DNA from: a virus
Strand: one strand, 5' to 3'
Virus record (IMG/VR): IMGVR_UViG_3300046007_003821
Coordinates: 1-37,451 of that record
DNA: 37,451 bases
Position numbers and translations under genes: made by a program. The notes beneath the pieces were generated by a model. It had not been told where the DNA came from and made no database searches. It was given only the letters and a program-made list of their open reading frames with translations. The first letter of the stretch is position 1. Each line of letters starts with the position of its first letter. Of this stretch, positions 27,806 to 35,584 are shown piece after piece.

Positions 27806-27829
27806 TCGCCCCTAACGGGGCTTCGGGGG

Positions 27830-27864
27830 GACGGGGCTCGGCCGGGAAACCGCCGGGCCCCGTC
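27830..27864 (+). terminator. GC hairpin with GAAA-type loop
   Basis: GACGGGGCTCGGC (27830-27842) pairs with GCCGGGCCCCGTC (27852-27864) with one T-G pair; the tip can close as GG-GAAA-CC. A smaller GCCCC/GGGGC hairpin lies at 27808-27821. Both follow the decoration gene. Confidence 0.6.
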
Positions 27865-27882
27865 ATCCATCCGGGGTGAACT

Positions 27883-28038
27883 ATGGAACAAGCCGCCATC
27901 CAGAATCTGGACTTCCTGCGTCAGTTGATCGCAGAGACTCGCGGCGACATCCCCTTCATGGACATGCTGCGTCTGCGCATGCTCCAAGGCTCTGGCTTGG
28001 GGACTGATGCTTTGTCGATTCAACAGGAGGATCGGTGA
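27883..28038 (+). CDS. Unknown small protein, 51 aa
   Basis: GGGGTG precedes the ATG at 27883 and the TGA overlaps the next ATG. MEQAAIQNLDFLRQLIAETR and MDMLRLRMLQG form two helices joined by a Pro. Short, but the spacing and strong SD of the following gene inside its end support coupled translation. Function unknown. Confidence 0.55.
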   Translation: MEQAAIQNLDFLRQLIAETRGDIPFMDMLRLRMLQGSGLGTDALSIQQEDR

Positions 28039-29072
28039 TGCTGCGTGCGCACAACGACCCAACGAACCCGAGCGCTCCTCCTCCCGCCCCCACGGGCGAC
28101 CAGTACGTTGACCGTCTCACCGTCCCGGCCCACATTCCGCGCCAGCAGCTTTTGGCGTGGCTCAAGACTCCCGCCGGCCAGCAGTGGCTGGAGCAGTCGA
28201 AGGGCGTGAACGTCACCACTACGCAGGGCTGGGGGCCACAAGGCGCTCAGGCGCAGCCTCTGGCAGCGCCGGCCGAGGAGATCCAGGAATGGGTCAAGGA
28301 GTCTGGCTGGAACCCATTGGACGAGCCCGATCCGCCTCTGATGGCCGACATGGCTCCCGACTACTACCAGCAGTGGAACTCACTCTGGAAAGCGTACCGC
28401 CAGCAGTACCCGACGTGGACCCGCGAGCAGCTGCGAACTGCCGTCCACCAGACGATCATGCAGAAACTTGGCCAAGGGCAGAAGGAGTTTGAGTCTCGCT
28501 TCGGGCCTCCCAAGCCTCCACCGCCGCCGATGTCCGAGGGCGAGCAGCTGCGTCAGTTGATCGGTGAAGGTCGCAAGCAGATGGAGTCTGAGCTTCAGAG
28601 GCAACGGGCCATGGACCAACTGAAGCATGAGTTCGGCCAGCGCCGCGCAAGCGACAAGCAGGACCAAGAAGTCCTGAACAGCGGTCGCCAGTGGCGGTGG
28701 AACGGCAACAACTACGTGTACGACGACACGGACGAAGCCCAGGCCCTGCGTGACGCCTCTAGGCAAAAGGCTCTGGATGATCAGGTGGCCAAGAATCAGG
28801 CGCAAGCCCAGAGGCAGCAGCAGATGTTCCAGAAGCCCCAGGCGGGCGCCAGCGCTTCAGTGCCCAAGCCCGGTCAGGCCCAGCCCATTCAGCCCCAGCC
28901 TCAAGGAACTCCCTACGGCTTTGTGGACCAAGACGGCGACGGCATCAGCGACTACGACCAGCTTGGCCCGTCCTACGCGCCCATTGCCGTGCCCCCAGGC
29001 TTCCGGCCCAACACCGGCGCTAAGGGGAACATGGCCCCCATCGGGCCTCAAGGCCAGCGTTGGGCGTTTTGA
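28038..29072 (+). CDS. Pro/Gln-rich virion protein with Ca-binding-like loop, 344 aa
   Basis: AGGAGG precedes the ATG at 28038. The protein alternates Pro-rich linkers with charged Gln-rich helices (EGEQLRQLIGEGRKQMESELQRQRAMDQLKHEFGQRR) and ends with DQDGDGISDYDQLG near 296-309, a dockerin/thrombospondin-type calcium loop. The position between capsid and glycosyltransferase genes fits an internal or connector virion protein. No homologous family recognised. Confidence 0.6.
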   Translation: MLRAHNDPTNPSAPPPAPTGDQYVDRLTVPAHIPRQQLLAWLKTPAGQQWLEQSKGVNVTTTQGWGPQGAQAQPLAAPAEEIQEWVKESGWNPLDEPDPPLMADMAPDYYQQWNSLWKAYRQQYPTWTREQLRTAVHQTIMQKLGQGQKEFESRFGPPKPPPPPMSEGEQLRQLIGEGRKQMESELQRQRAMDQLKHEFGQRRASDKQDQEVLNSGRQWRWNGNNYVYDDTDEAQALRDASRQKALDDQVAKNQAQAQRQQQMFQKPQAGASASVPKPGQAQPIQPQPQGTPYGFVDQDGDGISDYDQLGPSYAPIAVPPGFRPNTGAKGNMAPIGPQGQRWAF

Positions 29073-29097
29073 CGCCAACAGGCTAATACTGTAAAAT
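29069..29097 (+). promoter_or_regulatory. Near-consensus sigma-70 promoter
   Basis: TTGACG (29069-29074, 5 of 6) and TAAAAT (29092-29097, 5 of 6) are exactly 17 bases apart. The -35 box overlaps the stop codon of the preceding gene. Initiation near 29104 would give an ~19-base leader to the glycosyltransferase gene and transcribe the terminase-portal block. Confidence 0.6.
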
Positions 29098-29122
29098 TGT
29101 ACACCTACCCCCAAGGTGCTGC

Positions 29123-30016
29123 ATGGAACACAAGTTCAACATCGGATTCTGTACGTTCTCCTACGGTGGGAACGGCGGCATTGCCTCAGAGGTGCCGCAG
29201 ATCCGCGAGTGGATGGTCCCGCTCGTTGCCGGCCTGACGCAGGACAAGCGTATCGCCAGCGTCCGCTACTGGAACATCGCGGACACCCCGGTGACGATGT
29301 CCAGGAACAAGGCCGTTCTGGACGCCCGCGCGGCCAACGTCGATGTGCTGGTGTTTGTCGATTCCGACATGACGCCTGACCTGTACTCAGGCTACGACCC
29401 GCAGGCCAAGCCGTTCTTCCAGTCGTCGTTCGACTTCCTTGTGAATCACTACCACAAGGGGCCATGCGTCATCGGGGCGCCGTACTGCGGGCCGCCGCCG
29501 AATGAGTGCGTGTACGTGTTTGAGTGGCGCAACCTCCGCACCGACAACCCGAACCCCGACTTCCAGCTGAAGATGTACGAACGCCAGCAGGCTGCGTCCA
29601 TGGCGGGTGTTCAGCCGTGCGCTGCCCTGCCCACTGGCTTGATCATGTTCGACATGCGGGCCTTTGAGGTCACCGAGCCCAAGAAGGACGGCGACAAGCC
29701 GTGGTTCTACTACGAATTCACGGACAAGTACGAATCGCAAAAGGCGTCCACGGAGGACGTGACCATGACCAGGGATCTCTCCTTGGTAGGCGTTGAGAAG
29801 CTGGGCTACAGCCCCGTGTACTGCAACTGGGACGCTTGGGCCGGGCATCACAAGCCGCTGGTGGTTGGCAAGCCGCTCTTCATTGAGCCCAAGGACATCT
29901 CGGCCAAGCTCAAGCAGTGCTGGGAGGCCGGCGTGGATCCGAGCGTCAAGACACTTGAGGTCCAGCCCAAGGGCTCACTGAAGAACTTCATCGACAGCAA
30001 ACTTGGCCGAGCATAA
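29123..30016 (+). CDS. GT-A-type glycosyltransferase, 297 aa
   Basis: The protein has an N-terminal Rossmann-like start, DVLVFVDSDMTPD near 74-86 with the D80-S-D82 metal site, a likely acid region STEDVTMTRDL and a late GHHK that can complete metal binding, the order of GT2/GT-A inverting enzymes. It would transfer a sugar from a nucleotide sugar to phage DNA, a virion protein or a host glycan. No signal peptide or membrane helix. It follows its own promoter and its end overlaps the next gene by 14 bases. Confidence 0.75.
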   Translation: MEHKFNIGFCTFSYGGNGGIASEVPQIREWMVPLVAGLTQDKRIASVRYWNIADTPVTMSRNKAVLDARAANVDVLVFVDSDMTPDLYSGYDPQAKPFFQSSFDFLVNHYHKGPCVIGAPYCGPPPNECVYVFEWRNLRTDNPNPDFQLKMYERQQAASMAGVQPCAALPTGLIMFDMRAFEVTEPKKDGDKPWFYYEFTDKYESQKASTEDVTMTRDLSLVGVEKLGYSPVYCNWDAWAGHHKPLVVGKPLFIEPKDISAKLKQCWEAGVDPSVKTLEVQPKGSLKNFIDSKLGRA

Positions 30017-30665
30017 GACCTGCATAGCGTGCGGGCGTTCTCTGCCTGCAACCCCCGCGAACTTCCACAAGTCCAAGGATGGATTCCACGCCCGCTGTCG
30101 GCGGTGTCGGAACAAGAAGGAACGCGGGGCCCGGCAGCGGAAGCGCAACAAGAAGCTGGAGGAGATTGAGAAGGGCGCGGTGGACTTGTTCATCGCCTCG
30201 GCTCGCATCGGCGGGGCCAACATCCCGCACTCCTCCGAGTTGCTTGAAGTGATGATGACCTACTTCGGGGGCGTGTCGGGGTTTGCGAACGCATACCTCA
30301 AACAATTTTACGACGCCCCCAGTGGGGGAGCCTTCCGCACCAAGATGCTGGATGGCGTGATGCGGCTCATCGTCAACAACACGGCGATGGGCGGGGCGAA
30401 GAAGCCCTTGGAGTTGATGACCGAGGAAGAACTGGAGGCCGAGGCTCGTCGCCAGATCATGGAGGCGGCCATGGCCATGCGCGTGAATGGTGAACCCGTA
30501 AAGCTGGAGAACAAAAGTGGAGACGTGCGAGACGTGCAAGTGGTGGAGGAGGCGGATCAGTCCGGAGTACGGGAAGTGCATGAGATACCCGCCGACAGTG
30601 ATCCCCTATCAGCTGACGGCGGAGTACCCGACGACGGGCCTGGAATGGGCCTGCGGGGAACATGA
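30003..30665 (+). CDS. Zinc-motif protein, possible small terminase, 220 aa
   Basis: Start is TTG at 30003, inside the end of the glycosyltransferase gene. The N-terminus has C8-x2-C11 ... C30-x2-C33 with RSLP and F-x-K-x-x-D-G between, like the N-terminus of the endonuclease VII-like protein at 1341, then a strongly basic stretch. The C-terminal half is helical (SSELLEVMMTYFGGVSGFANAYLKQFYDAP, KMLDGVMRLIVNNTA) and ends acidic. Position just before the large terminase and a DNA-binding start suggest the small terminase; this is inference. Confidence 0.55.
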   Translation: MAEHKTCIACGRSLPATPANFHKSKDGFHARCRRCRNKKERGARQRKRNKKLEEIEKGAVDLFIASARIGGANIPHSSELLEVMMTYFGGVSGFANAYLKQFYDAPSGGAFRTKMLDGVMRLIVNNTAMGGAKKPLELMTEEELEAEARRQIMEAAMAMRVNGEPVKLENKSGDVRDVQVVEEADQSGVREVHEIPADSDPLSADGGVPDDGPGMGLRGT

Positions 30666-30705
30666 GAAAAAAGCACCCGAAGATCCCGCCGCCGGTCAGC
30701 CCTGA
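30517..30705 (+). CDS. Small Cys-containing protein, 62 aa
   Basis: A frame overlapping both neighbours reads METCETCKWWRR, GKCMRYPPTV and WACGEHEKK. The C-x2-C-x-W-W ... C-x-R-Y-P-P ... ACGEHE pattern is a recurrent small zinc-binding phage/prophage protein, so it is likely real despite lying across two genes. GTGGAG precedes the start. Role unknown. Confidence 0.6.
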   Translation: METCETCKWWRRRISPEYGKCMRYPPTVIPYQLTAEYPTTGLEWACGEHEKKAPEDPAAGQP

Positions 30706-32347
30706 CGGCATCGAAAACCTGGGCGTGACGCAGCACGCCTTCCAGCAGATTCGCGAGGTGCAGGCCGAACTGGCCGAGCGCCGCCTAGAGGCCCTTCGTC
30801 TGTATCGCCCCATGCCGCACCAGGAAGAGTTCCACAAGTGCGTGGCGAGCGAGCGGATAGTGCTGGGCGGTAACCGTGGCGGAAAGAGTTTGGCAGTCGC
30901 TGTTGAAGCCGCGCGCGCTGTCACTGGCCAAGACCCATACGGCAAGTACCCGGAGAAGGACGGCAACCTCGCAATAGTCGGAAGAAACTGGCCCCACATC
31001 GGGCTCGTCATTTATCCGATTCTGTTCAAGGCCGGCGCGTTCCGGATCATCAAGGACGAGCATACGGGCCAGTGGCGGTCCATCCAGAAGGGCGACGACA
31101 AGTCCAAGAGCAAGCCGGCTCCCCCGCTCATTCCGCCGCGAATGATCAAGGACATGTCCTGGGTGTTGAAGAACGCCGGCTACCTGAACAAGGTGGAGTT
31201 GACCAACGGCTGGACGATCTGGTGCTTCTCGTCTGAAGGCGAACCGCCCCAAGGCTATCAGGCCGACATGATTTGGCTGGACGAAGACTTGAACAATGAG
31301 CGGTGGGTCGGTGAGTGCCAAGCGCGGCTCGCGGATCGCAAGGGCCGATTTGTGTGGAGCGCGATGCCGCACTCAAAGAACGATGCGCTCATTGGTTTGT
31401 GTGAACGCGCCGACAAGGCGGTTGAGGACAACGTCCCAGATCCGATCATCAAGAAGTTCACCTTCCGCTTCTTGGACAACGACTTCATCGACACCGAAGA
31501 GAAGAAGAAGAACATCGAACGCTGGGCGGCTCTCGGGCAGGAAGAGCTTCGGATGCGGGCCGAGGGTGAGTTCACCACCGAATCCACGCTCATGTACCCG
31601 TCGTTCAATCCGGCGGTCCACATCCTCCAGAGAACGGAACTGCCCGATGGAAAGGTGCCGGCCGACTGGACGCGGTACGTTGGCATCGACCCCGGGCATG
31701 CGGTGATGGCGACCCTATTCGCCGCAGTCCCGCCGGATGAGAAATACCTGCTGATCTACGACGAACTGTACATCCGGAACTGCAACGCCCTGATCTGGGG
31801 CGAGCAGTTTGCGGAGAAGGCCAAGGACCAAGCCTTCCGCGTGTTCATCATGGACATGCACGGCGGCGCTCTCCGTGACCTTGGTTCGGGTCGCCTCCCC
31901 CATGAGTTGTACACCGAGGAACTCAAGAAGCGTGGGATCAAGTCGCAGGCTTCGGGAGTCTCCTTCATCCCGGGGTCGGACGACATTGCGGCGCGGACAG
32001 CGCTCGTTCGCCAAATGCTGCACGTCCGGGGCGACGGGACGACCAAGCTCAAGATCCTGGACGGCGCCTGCCCCAATCTCATGCGCGAGATCAAGCGGTA
32101 CAGAAAGAAGACCACATCGGTCAACGGGCAGATGTTCGTCACCGATGTCCCGTACACGCGAGGCGATGTCCACGCCTGTCAGGTACTGGAGTACCTCTGC
32201 GCCTACGAACCCAAATACTACCCACCCCCCAAGGTCTTTGGCCCCGAGCCTTGGTGGGTGAAGTACCTAGCCGACAAACGTCGTCGGCAGGGACAGAGCG
32301 AAGATAGCTACGTGATCCTTGGGCCGACAGGGAGTCTGCGACGATGA
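30662..32347 (+). CDS. terL: Terminase large subunit
   Basis: The 561-residue protein carries an ATPase with Walker A GGNRGGKS (69-76) and Walker B DMIWLDED (202-209), then a nuclease domain beginning YVGIDPGH with D343 and later DMHGG and GDVHACQ segments. It powers DNA translocation into the procapsid and cuts the concatemer. GGGGAA before the ATG; the start overlaps the small Cys protein gene. Length is normal for the family. Confidence 0.92.
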   Translation: MRKKHPKIPPPVSPDGIENLGVTQHAFQQIREVQAELAERRLEALRLYRPMPHQEEFHKCVASERIVLGGNRGGKSLAVAVEAARAVTGQDPYGKYPEKDGNLAIVGRNWPHIGLVIYPILFKAGAFRIIKDEHTGQWRSIQKGDDKSKSKPAPPLIPPRMIKDMSWVLKNAGYLNKVELTNGWTIWCFSSEGEPPQGYQADMIWLDEDLNNERWVGECQARLADRKGRFVWSAMPHSKNDALIGLCERADKAVEDNVPDPIIKKFTFRFLDNDFIDTEEKKKNIERWAALGQEELRMRAEGEFTTESTLMYPSFNPAVHILQRTELPDGKVPADWTRYVGIDPGHAVMATLFAAVPPDEKYLLIYDELYIRNCNALIWGEQFAEKAKDQAFRVFIMDMHGGALRDLGSGRLPHELYTEELKKRGIKSQASGVSFIPGSDDIAARTALVRQMLHVRGDGTTKLKILDGACPNLMREIKRYRKKTTSVNGQMFVTDVPYTRGDVHACQVLEYLCAYEPKYYPPPKVFGPEPWWVKYLADKRRRQGQSEDSYVILGPTGSLRR

Positions 32348-32667
32348 GTGAGTACGTGATGCCGGAAGTGCGCCTGGGCGAGTGGGTCTACTTCTATGCC
32401 CATGAGGGCGCCGATCCCTCCGTGGGCGTGGTGACGAAGGCTTCCAAGGAGACGGTGGTCCTGTGGGTCATCACCCCCGGCTACGGTGGAACCGAGAAGC
32501 CCAGCGTCCACCACACCAGCGACCCCCGGCTGGCGGATTACCCGGACTGGAAGCCGTACGGCCTGTGGGAACACCAGCCGCGCGACCCGAAAGTCTCCAT
32601 TTTGTCCGAGAAACTCGCGTTCTTGGAGAAGAAGCTGGCTGACCTGGAGGGGCGTAAGGCGAAGTAA
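32344..32667 (+). CDS. Small beta/coiled-coil protein, 107 aa
   Basis: Overlaps the terminase stop (ATGA). The first 60 residues are SH3-like beta (VRLGEWVYFYAHEGADPSVGVVTKASKETVVLWVI) with a VHHTSDPRL turn, followed by a C-terminal coiled coil (ILSEKLAFLEKKLADLEGRK). Such proteins sit between terminase and portal in several environmental phages, probably as packaging or connector accessories. Function not established. Confidence 0.6.
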   Translation: MSEYVMPEVRLGEWVYFYAHEGADPSVGVVTKASKETVVLWVITPGYGGTEKPSVHHTSDPRLADYPDWKPYGLWEHQPRDPKVSILSEKLAFLEKKLADLEGRKAK

Positions 32668-32694
32668 ACGGACATTGATCAGTAGGGAGACTGT

Positions 32695-34698
32695 ATGTCC
32701 GAAGAGAATCCGCTGCGGCCACTTGTCCAGGCTTGGCTGAAAAAGATCGACTTGGCGAAGAAGCACAAAGAGCCCTTCACCAAGGACGGTCAGGAGGCCA
32801 TGGACTTCTTCTGCGGCGATCCGGACTTCATGTGGCGTGATGCGTACGCCCGGGGAGAGAAGGGCTACAACCGTGGCCTTTCTCCCCCGGAATTCCGGAT
32901 GCAGATCAACCGTGTTTACGAGGCCGTAAAAATCTTCGGCGCCGTCATCTGCCACCGGAATCCCCAGCGAACTGTCACCCCTCGGCAGTTCCCGATCATC
33001 GGCCCGGCCATGCTTGGGATTCAGCCCCAGCCCCCTGTTCCGCAGATGGGGCCCGATGGTCCGGTGATGGGTCCGGACGGCCAGCCGGTGATGATGCCCG
33101 ACCCCGGCATGCAGATGTATCAGCAGATGATCCAGCAGCAGGGGATGAGTTGGGAACGCCGGAAGCTGATCTCCAAGCTCTTGGAAGACTACCTCAACTA
33201 CACCCCCAACGAACTGGACCTCAAGACCCACTCACTGAAGGTGGTGGAAGAGGCGTTCATCAAGGGCGCCGGCGTCTGGTGGCATGAGCTTTACCAGCCT
33301 CCGGGTGGGTCGGCGGCAATCGCGGGATCGTTCTTCGACTCCATCGACAACCTCGTCTGGGATCCCGACGCGGACGAGATGGAGGACATCCGCTGGGCTG
33401 CGAGGAAAAGAGTTCAGCCCATCAACGAGGTGGCGGCCAAGTTCAACCTGAGCCCCGACCAGCTGAAGGGTCATTTGGAGAGCTACTCCGCCAAGGCCGA
33501 AGAAGAACGCCGGGGATATGAGTACCGCCGCAAGAACGGCAAGACCAACGACCTCGTCTGCTACTGGGAGATTTACTCCAAGACGGGCTTTGGGGATCGG
33601 CTCAAGGATGCGGACGAGAACCTCAAGGGCAAGTTCGACGCTCTCGGAGCGAACTGCTACATCGTCGTTGCGGAGGGGATTGAGTTCCCGCTGAACATCC
33701 CGCCCGCGGTCTTGCAGGAGGACGTGGATGAGACGGGCATCCCCCAGCAGCTGTTCCTCAACGCCCAGTGGCCCATTCCCTTTTGGGTCGAACCGAACGG
33801 CTGGCCATTCACCGTCCTGTACTGGAACACCAAGCCGGGATACTCATGGCCGTTCTCGCTGGTGCGCCCAGCTATCGGGGAATTGAGATTCATCAATTGG
33901 GCGATGAGCTTCCTCGCCACGCGGATTGCGACCAGTTCGCAGACCGTCATCGGCGTGTCCAAGTCTGCGGATCCGGACATCAAGGCCAAGCTCTTGGAGA
34001 AGGCCGAGGGTGGTTTCAAGATTGTTGAAATCTCGGAAGCCATCGGCCGGAATGTGAATGATGTGATCTCGGTCTTCCAGATGCCTGGGGTCACCCAGGA
34101 CATGTACCAGATCATCGCGGAAGTCACGGCACTGTTCGACCGGAGAGTGGGCCTGACCGAGCTGATTTACGGCATGACCAGAAATCAGTTCAGGTCAGCC
34201 GCAGAGGCCAGCGTGAAGGCCGAACAGATTTCGGTTCGCCCCGACGCCTATGCGAACGCTCTGGAGGACGCCATGACCATGGTGTCCCGCAAGGAGGCTC
34301 TCCTCGCGCGGTGGATGGTGAAGCCAGAGGACGTGGCTCCGCTTCTGGGGGGCATGGCGGCGCAGGCGTGGGCCATGCACGTCCAGTCCGAGGATCCGGA
34401 GTCGATGATCCGCGAGTACTCCTACCGGGTCGAAGCAGGGAGTATCAGGAAACCAAACGTCGCGACGAAGACCGAGAACCTGAACAACTTCATGCAGATT
34501 GTGATGCCCGTGGCGCAGGGTCTGATGCAGGCCGGCAATCCGCAGCTGTTCAACTCCATCCTGTCCATGTGGGGCTCGGTCAACCAGATGGACGTGCAGG
34601 AGTTCTTGGTGCCGCCGCCACCACCTCCTGGGCCGCCGCCGGGCGGGCCGACTCCTGATGCCCCGCAGGGCCCTCCCCCTGAGCCGCAAGGACAGTGA
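32695..34698 (+). CDS. Portal protein, 667 aa
   Basis: GGGAG precedes the ATG. The order after large terminase, size, and pattern (RDAYARGEKGYNRGLSPPEFRMQINRVYEAVKIFGAVICHRNPQR, then WDPDADEMEDIRWAARKR, AEVTALFDRRVGLTELIYGMTRNQFRSAAEASVKAEQ) match large podovirus-like portals. A Met/Pro/Gln-rich insert lies near 107-150 and a poly-Pro tail closes the protein. It forms the dodecameric DNA gate at one vertex. Confidence 0.85.
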   Translation: MSEENPLRPLVQAWLKKIDLAKKHKEPFTKDGQEAMDFFCGDPDFMWRDAYARGEKGYNRGLSPPEFRMQINRVYEAVKIFGAVICHRNPQRTVTPRQFPIIGPAMLGIQPQPPVPQMGPDGPVMGPDGQPVMMPDPGMQMYQQMIQQQGMSWERRKLISKLLEDYLNYTPNELDLKTHSLKVVEEAFIKGAGVWWHELYQPPGGSAAIAGSFFDSIDNLVWDPDADEMEDIRWAARKRVQPINEVAAKFNLSPDQLKGHLESYSAKAEEERRGYEYRRKNGKTNDLVCYWEIYSKTGFGDRLKDADENLKGKFDALGANCYIVVAEGIEFPLNIPPAVLQEDVDETGIPQQLFLNAQWPIPFWVEPNGWPFTVLYWNTKPGYSWPFSLVRPAIGELRFINWAMSFLATRIATSSQTVIGVSKSADPDIKAKLLEKAEGGFKIVEISEAIGRNVNDVISVFQMPGVTQDMYQIIAEVTALFDRRVGLTELIYGMTRNQFRSAAEASVKAEQISVRPDAYANALEDAMTMVSRKEALLARWMVKPEDVAPLLGGMAAQAWAMHVQSEDPESMIREYSYRVEAGSIRKPNVATKTENLNNFMQIVMPVAQGLMQAGNPQLFNSILSMWGSVNQMDVQEFLVPPPPPPGPPPGGPTPDAPQGPPPEPQGQ

Positions 34699-35246
34699 CT
34701 CATATGGACCTCCCCTACGACATCGCCAACGCCCACTCGTCGGTCAGGGCCCACTATCTGAAGATGGTGAACGAAGGCCAGTCGCCTCGCTTCGCTGAGA
34801 TGTGCGCCCTCCAGATCGCTCCAGGAAGTCTGGGGTCAGACCGCGCGTTCATGGAGGGCCGATACAACAACCAGCAGCTGGACGACCTCCCGAAGTATCA
34901 GGCCCAGTGGCTAGCCAGAGAGGCTCGGCAGTCGGGCATCAACATCTCGGGCAAGTACTACGCCGCCGGCCTTGCGGACAAGCGCGGCTGGAAGGATCCC
35001 GAGGCGTGGGTGTCCGGAACCGATGACATCCTGCGGGTGGCGAAGAAGCGCGGCAAGACCGTGGCTGGTGCCGTGAACTACGACGCCGGCCCTCCTCCGC
35101 CGCCCAAGCGGGTTCCCCTGAGCGAGCGGATCATCAAGGAGGAGATCGCCCGCGAGAAGCAGATGAACCCCGGCCTGAAAGTCACTCCCGAGCTTCGGGA
35201 GAAGATCATTGAGAAGCACGCACACCCAAAGCTGAGAGGCAAGTAA
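34695..35246 (+). CDS. Conserved phage protein after portal, 183 aa
   Basis: GTG at 34695 overlaps the portal stop; ATG at 34704 is an alternative. HSSVRAHYLKMVNEGQSPRFAEMCALQ, GSDRAFMEGRYNNQQLDDLPKYQAQWLAREA and YYAAGLADKRGWKDPEAWVSGTDDIL are blocks I recall from phage proteins next to portals. The C-terminus is Pro-rich then basic and helical. Possible head or packaging accessory; function unknown. Confidence 0.65.
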   Translation: MTHMDLPYDIANAHSSVRAHYLKMVNEGQSPRFAEMCALQIAPGSLGSDRAFMEGRYNNQQLDDLPKYQAQWLAREARQSGINISGKYYAAGLADKRGWKDPEAWVSGTDDILRVAKKRGKTVAGAVNYDAGPPPPPKRVPLSERIIKEEIAREKQMNPGLKVTPELREKIIEKHAHPKLRGK

Positions 35247-35581
35247 TGGCGATCATTGAGCGACTCTTTACCCCTGGCACGTCCATCGCTGCGGTGAGTG
35301 CGGCGACGACCACCAGCCCGCGTTTCCCGTTTGGCCGGTTTGCCGGCGGCGGCGTAATCATCGGCAACACCGGAGGCGCCACCCAGATCAACTGGCACGC
35401 CGCCACGGGCCATGAATCCACGCCGGTGCAAATTTTTGCTGACGGCTCGGCGGTCACGTCTGCCGTAACCGTTGGTGCGATTCCGATTCCGGACGCCTGC
35501 TTTGGCTTCCCGTGGATCGCTCCCATCGTCTCGTCCGGTGGTACGACGACCGTGAGCATGAACGTCTGCGTGAAGGGCTAA
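35246..35581 (+). CDS. Small beta-rich structural protein, 111 aa
   Basis: GAGAGG stands 5 bases before the ATG, which overlaps the previous stop. The product is Gly/Ala/Thr-rich with alternating hydrophobic strands (FAGGGVIIGNTGGATQINWHAATG, TTTVSMNVCVKG). It fits a head-tail, decoration or baseplate-type small beta protein. No family recognised. Confidence 0.55.
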   Translation: MAIIERLFTPGTSIAAVSAATTTSPRFPFGRFAGGGVIIGNTGGATQINWHAATGHESTPVQIFADGSAVTSAVTVGAIPIPDACFGFPWIAPIVSSGGTTTVSMNVCVKG

Positions 35582-35584
35582 TCT

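Noticed and set aside
32308-33231. 307-codon minus-strand frame opposite the portal gene
   Set aside because: His/Leu/Gly-rich antisense of a portal-like gene, no SD or domain.
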